Shown one piece after another: positions 41,101-42,401 of a stretch of 42,401 bases of DNA (positions are counted from its first letter, which is position 1; every line of letters starts with the position of its first letter). Under the pieces are notes generated by a model that searched no databases, was not told where the DNA came from, and saw only the letters and a program-made list of their open reading frames with translations. This DNA is from Ferrovum sp. (GTDB lineage: Bacteria > Pseudomonadota > Gammaproteobacteria > Burkholderiales > Ferrovaceae): the NCBI GenBank assembly GCA_019456405.1, contig WJXM01000045.1, forward strand, positions 1 to 42,401. Direction: 5' to 3'. The translations under genes were made by a program, and so were the position numbers.

Positions 41101-41425
41101 CCGGCTCATTGATGACCAGCCAGCGTCCCTCGCCATCCTTCAGAAAAACCGCATCGGGGATAGCCTCGATCAACGCCGTCAGTTGCTCGGCATGGCGCAG
41201 CACACCCAGTTGTTTTTCGAGACTGACCTGTCGGTTACGGATGGGTCTGACGATCAGGATATAGAGCGCAGTGGAAACGAATGCAGTGAATACCGCGAGG
41301 TCGAGGAAATCCCGAGAGGTCGATCCACCGCCTTTAAGGAAGGGTTGGATGACACTGATCGACAGTTCGCTCATCGATACGACCAAACCCACTATGACCA
41401 CAATTCCAAAAATAGTTGAAGCCAT
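38156..41425 (-). CDS. Membrane-bound PAS/GAF sensor diguanylate cyclase/phosphodiesterase (GGDEF-EAL)
   Basis: The protein has 1089 residues. Two membrane helices (about 5-28 and 42-60) precede a PAS domain (about 83-200), a second PAS (205-330), a GAF domain (345-505), a third PAS (515-635), GGDEF (636-800) and EAL (820-1075). The active motif GGDEF is intact at 721-725, with an inhibitory-site RATD five residues upstream (712-715). EAL is intact at 852-854 (GAEALLRW), and DDFGTG with EGVETEQQ supports metal binding. It can potentially both make and break cyclic di-GMP, a general regulator of exopolysaccharide. It follows DUF2442 by 32 bases on the same strand. Whether it controls the neighbouring XrtA locus is inference. 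Confidence 0.93.
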   Translation of the reverse strand: MASTIFGIVVIVGLVVSMSELSISVIQPFLKGGGSTSRDFLDLAVFTAFVSTALYILIVRPIRNRQVSLEKQLGVLRHAEQLTALIEAIPDAVFLKDGEGRWLVINEPARQMFRLHDLPWQGKTDRELADLQPAYRAAHEGCIASDEMAWQARQLLVGEEYFSDAEGRSIIIEARKVPIFNEKGQRKELMVIGRDITARKQTDEALKVSEMKLRTLYESTSDAIMLLNDKRFLDCNKATLTLFGCTSKQEFCSKHPADLSPPLQPCGRDSRTLADQHIAHAIKEGSDHFAWMHKRVDTDQPFHADVLLNAMNLDGETVLQAVVRDITEHKASEAHIEHLTKLYRARSEVNQAIVRMDDASSLFPLACRMAVDFGGLKLAWIGQINEANGLIEPVVSYGNSEYLNGLVISSREDVPEGRGKTGIAFRENRSVIENHFPNDDVAASWHERTLRYGFGSSGVFPILRAGKPFAVLSVYHVHPDAFDTEMVNLLDEMARDISFALDNFERESERKHAEQKLRIAATAFETQEGILITDRDQHILQVNRAFTRLTGYEAVEAIGMTPTILKSGRQDAAFYHDMWTTLTRDKYWQGELWNRRKDGEAYPSWLTITAVTDPEGQVTNYVAVFSDITLRKEADEKIHQLAFHDSLTNLPNRSLLRDRLQQAMSSSIHNRHEGALLFIDLDNFKTLNDTRGHDMGDLLLIEVAKRLQSCVRATDTVARLGGDEFVIMLENLSRDPQQAAAAAQEVGEHVLAAINQPFNLQGIEYHSSSSIGISLFCGEQIGMSDLLKHADTAMYQAKSAGHNTLRFFDPSMQTELEARAALTDDLRQALPLQQLKLYYQIQVDGQSVVGAEALLRWQHPERGLVSPMEFIPIAEESGLIVPIGAWVLHMACTQLKAWQVDPLTRHLQISVNVSARQFRQPNFVGQVLDVLKDTGVDPLECGLEFELTESLVLHDIDDSIGKMRALRRVGIRFSLDDFGTGQSSLAYIKHLPLDQIKIDQSFVRDIATDPNDAAIVRTIIGMADNLGLKVIAEGVETEQQRDFLERNGCHAHQGYLFGKPVPIEEFQNSLSRLGLHESERIVQEVAGPR

Positions 41426-41457
41426 TCACCACTGCCCAGTTAAAAAATATAATAGTT

Positions 41458-41733
41458 TCAGTTTGTTATTATTTTTCTTTCGTTGGGCTTGGAAATCAAA
41501 GGAAACAAAGCCGGATTGCGGATAGATTCAACCGCAAGGTCAACGTCGAGCATGGGCCAATAGAGGTGATTAAGGGATGGTTGCTCAATCGTGGTGATTT
41601 GCTCAACCGTGGCCTGCTTGAACCAGGGGAACTCTGTATAGGCTACAAAAAACTCTTCATTGCCCAAGAGCAGCCAGAAGCCCTTATTTGATACCAGAGA
41701 AACTTCAATCTCCAAAGCGGATGCGCCAGGCAT
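41458..41733 (-). CDS. DUF2442 domain protein
   Basis: The 91-residue protein starts at ATG 41733 (a 17-residue longer frame exists from 41784 but lies inside the DUF4160 gene). The sequence KGFWLLLGNEEFFVAYTEFP, then FKQATVEQI and HLYWPMLDVDLAVESIR, is the classic DUF2442 pattern. Such proteins are commonly encoded after a DUF4160 partner, and the pair has been suggested to be a toxin-antitoxin-like module; function is not established. The gene overlaps the end of the DUF4160 gene by 29 bases in another frame and is 32 bases upstream of the GGDEF/EAL gene. Confidence 0.85.
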   Translation of the reverse strand: MPGASALEIEVSLVSNKGFWLLLGNEEFFVAYTEFPWFKQATVEQITTIEQPSLNHLYWPMLDVDLAVESIRNPALFPLISKPNERKIITN

Positions 41734-41944
41734 GGACAATCTCCTCGTGGTGAGCGTGAACCAATGCCAAAGCCTCATTGACATACTTTTGAGGCAGCCC
41801 TTGGCTCAAGGCCAGTTCAACTTTTGGTTCCAGCCAGAATTTGGCCTCACCATCCGTGTGAGCGACATGAACGTGCATTCGGGTTTCTTCGCGTGAAAAG
41901 AAGAAAAATCGAAACGCTCCTTGCCGAAAAATAGTAGGCACCAT
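41705..41944 (-). CDS. DUF4160 domain protein
   Basis: The 79-residue protein begins MVPTIFRQGAFRFFFFSREE and has HVHVAHTDGEAKFWLEP, the invariant core of DUF4160. It ends in a helical segment with HHEEIVHAWRIRFGD. It pairs with the overlapping DUF2442 gene. The arrangement is common in accessory DNA; a toxin or antitoxin role is suspected but untested. There is no recognisable promoter in the 280 bases upstream. Confidence 0.85.
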   Translation of the reverse strand: MVPTIFRQGAFRFFFFSREETRMHVHVAHTDGEAKFWLEPKVELALSQGLPQKYVNEALALVHAHHEEIVHAWRIRFGD

Positions 41945-42224
41945 GTGGCAAGTTTAGCAGATCACGGGAGTGGCTGGAGCGGAAGAAAGGCAGCGGTCTG
42001 CCTACTCACACAAGCAGGCAACCAACTGCATCATAGGGCGGGAACCGGACTACAGTTATCGCCATGCGGCTGATGCTCTACACTTTCGTGCGAACGGCCG
42101 AATTACGCAAAGCACCTTGGACTGAACACTTGTCCGCGCATTCCCCTTCTTCGCGCTGCGCACAAGGTGAGGCGAGTTCCACGCCAGCCTCGCCTTGGCG
42201 TGCAAAGCAAGCGCCAAGAGGGGG
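41945..42224. other. Gene-free stretch between the DUF4160 gene and the transposase
   Basis: No ORF in this 280-base stretch looks real. It should hold the promoter of the DUF4160/DUF2442 genes and the terminal region of the insertion sequence, including the hairpin at 42194-42218. No clear -35/-10 pair was found. Confidence 0.5.
42194..42218. repeat. Hairpin beyond the transposase stop, candidate IS200/IS605 end
   Basis: CTTGGCG (42194-42200) pairs with CGCCAAG (42212-42218) just after the tnpA stop. IS200/IS605 elements are bounded by subterminal hairpins rather than inverted repeats, so this is a plausible right-end hairpin. An overlapping alternative pairs AGGCGAG (42172-42178) with CTCGCCT (42189-42195). 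Confidence 0.4.
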
Positions 42225-42401
42225 TCAAGCGGACGGTTTGGTTTTTGACTTTGTTTTGGCTTTGCGAGCGTGTTCTTCCGTTCCTTGAGCGTCCACGTAA
42301 GCCCGTACCGTCTCAAGCGTTGCACCGCCCACGCTGCCGACGAAATACGCCCGGTGCCAGAATAAAGGCTTGCTGTAAAACTTGCCAAGATGTTCTGCGA
42401 A
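42225..42401 (-). CDS. tnpA: IS200/IS605-family transposase TnpA, C-terminal part (runs off the window)
   Basis: Reading minus from the window edge, 58 codons precede a TGA at 42225-42227: KPLFWHRAYFVGSVGGATLE followed by TVRAYVDAQG. This matches the C-terminal end of HUH-type IS200 transposases, where the Tyr-bearing helix precedes (here outside the window or just at its edge) and SYFVGSVGGA is conserved. A Lys-rich tail follows (HARKAKTKSKTKPSA). The start and active site lie to the right of the window, so completeness is unknown. Because no start codon is inside the window it is easily overlooked. Confidence 0.8.
   Translation of the reverse strand, partial: FAEHLGKFYSKPLFWHRAYFVGSVGGATLETVRAYVDAQGTEEHARKAKTKSKTKPSA

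Overview
The window is the heart of a PEP-CTERM/exosortase A (XrtA) exopolysaccharide locus from a Gram-negative bacterium, most likely a betaproteobacterium. The chromosome is moderately GC-rich. It encodes outer-membrane export machinery and lipoproteins, and the two-component pair PrsK/PrsR that accompanies XrtA. Family names rest on reading conserved motifs and on gene order; no database search was run.

Layout. (1) 1-736: accessory left edge with the 3' end of a group II intron, a MntA/HepT-type nucleotidyltransferase/HEPN pair, and a serine-recombinase scrap fused onto the HEPN gene. (2) 712-4988, minus: two glycosyltransferases and the XrtA-type asparagine-synthase-like amidotransferase, with a kelch-repeat lipoprotein (5076-6509) upstream. 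(3) 6646-13606, plus: a membrane-anchored beta-helix protein, a YdcF/ElyC-type (DUF218) protein, then a FeeM-like N-acyltransferase, a ThiF/E1-like enzyme, a nitroreductase-like protein and a GAF protein, and finally a PEP-CTERM protein with its own sigma-54 promoter. (4) 13742-28010, minus: the canonical XrtA/EPS operon, transcribed as sugar-phosphate transferase, export lipoprotein, chain-length protein, tyrosine autokinase, outer-membrane beta-barrel, ExeA-like ATPase, WecB epimerase, polysaccharide deacetylase, FemAB-like protein, glycosyltransferase, XrtA(-EpsI), glycosyltransferase. An acyl-CoA ligase (28300-29886) lies upstream. (5) 29966-37362: a trypsin-like protease and PrsR on plus, then PrsK, a GNAT protein, a DegT-like aminotransferase and a second PEP-CTERM protein with a sigma-54 promoter on minus. 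(6) 37622-42401: accessory right edge with a hipA remnant, a large GGDEF/EAL protein, a DUF4160/DUF2442 pair and the 3' end of an IS200/IS605-type transposase.

How it works together (family knowledge plus inference). The operon in region 4 builds a lipid-linked repeat unit, controls its length and exports it, and XrtA processes PEP-CTERM proteins destined for the envelope or matrix. PrsK/PrsR with RpoN would switch on PEP-CTERM genes: both PEP-CTERM genes here have near-consensus -24/-12 elements. No Wzx flippase or Wzy polymerase is recognisable in the window.

The most novel-looking part is the FeeM-ThiF-nitroreductase-GAF cassette (8974-12527). It lies in a block that separates the main XrtA operon from its usual amidotransferase neighbour, and it looks like an uncharacterised small-molecule or N-acyl-amino-acid pathway.
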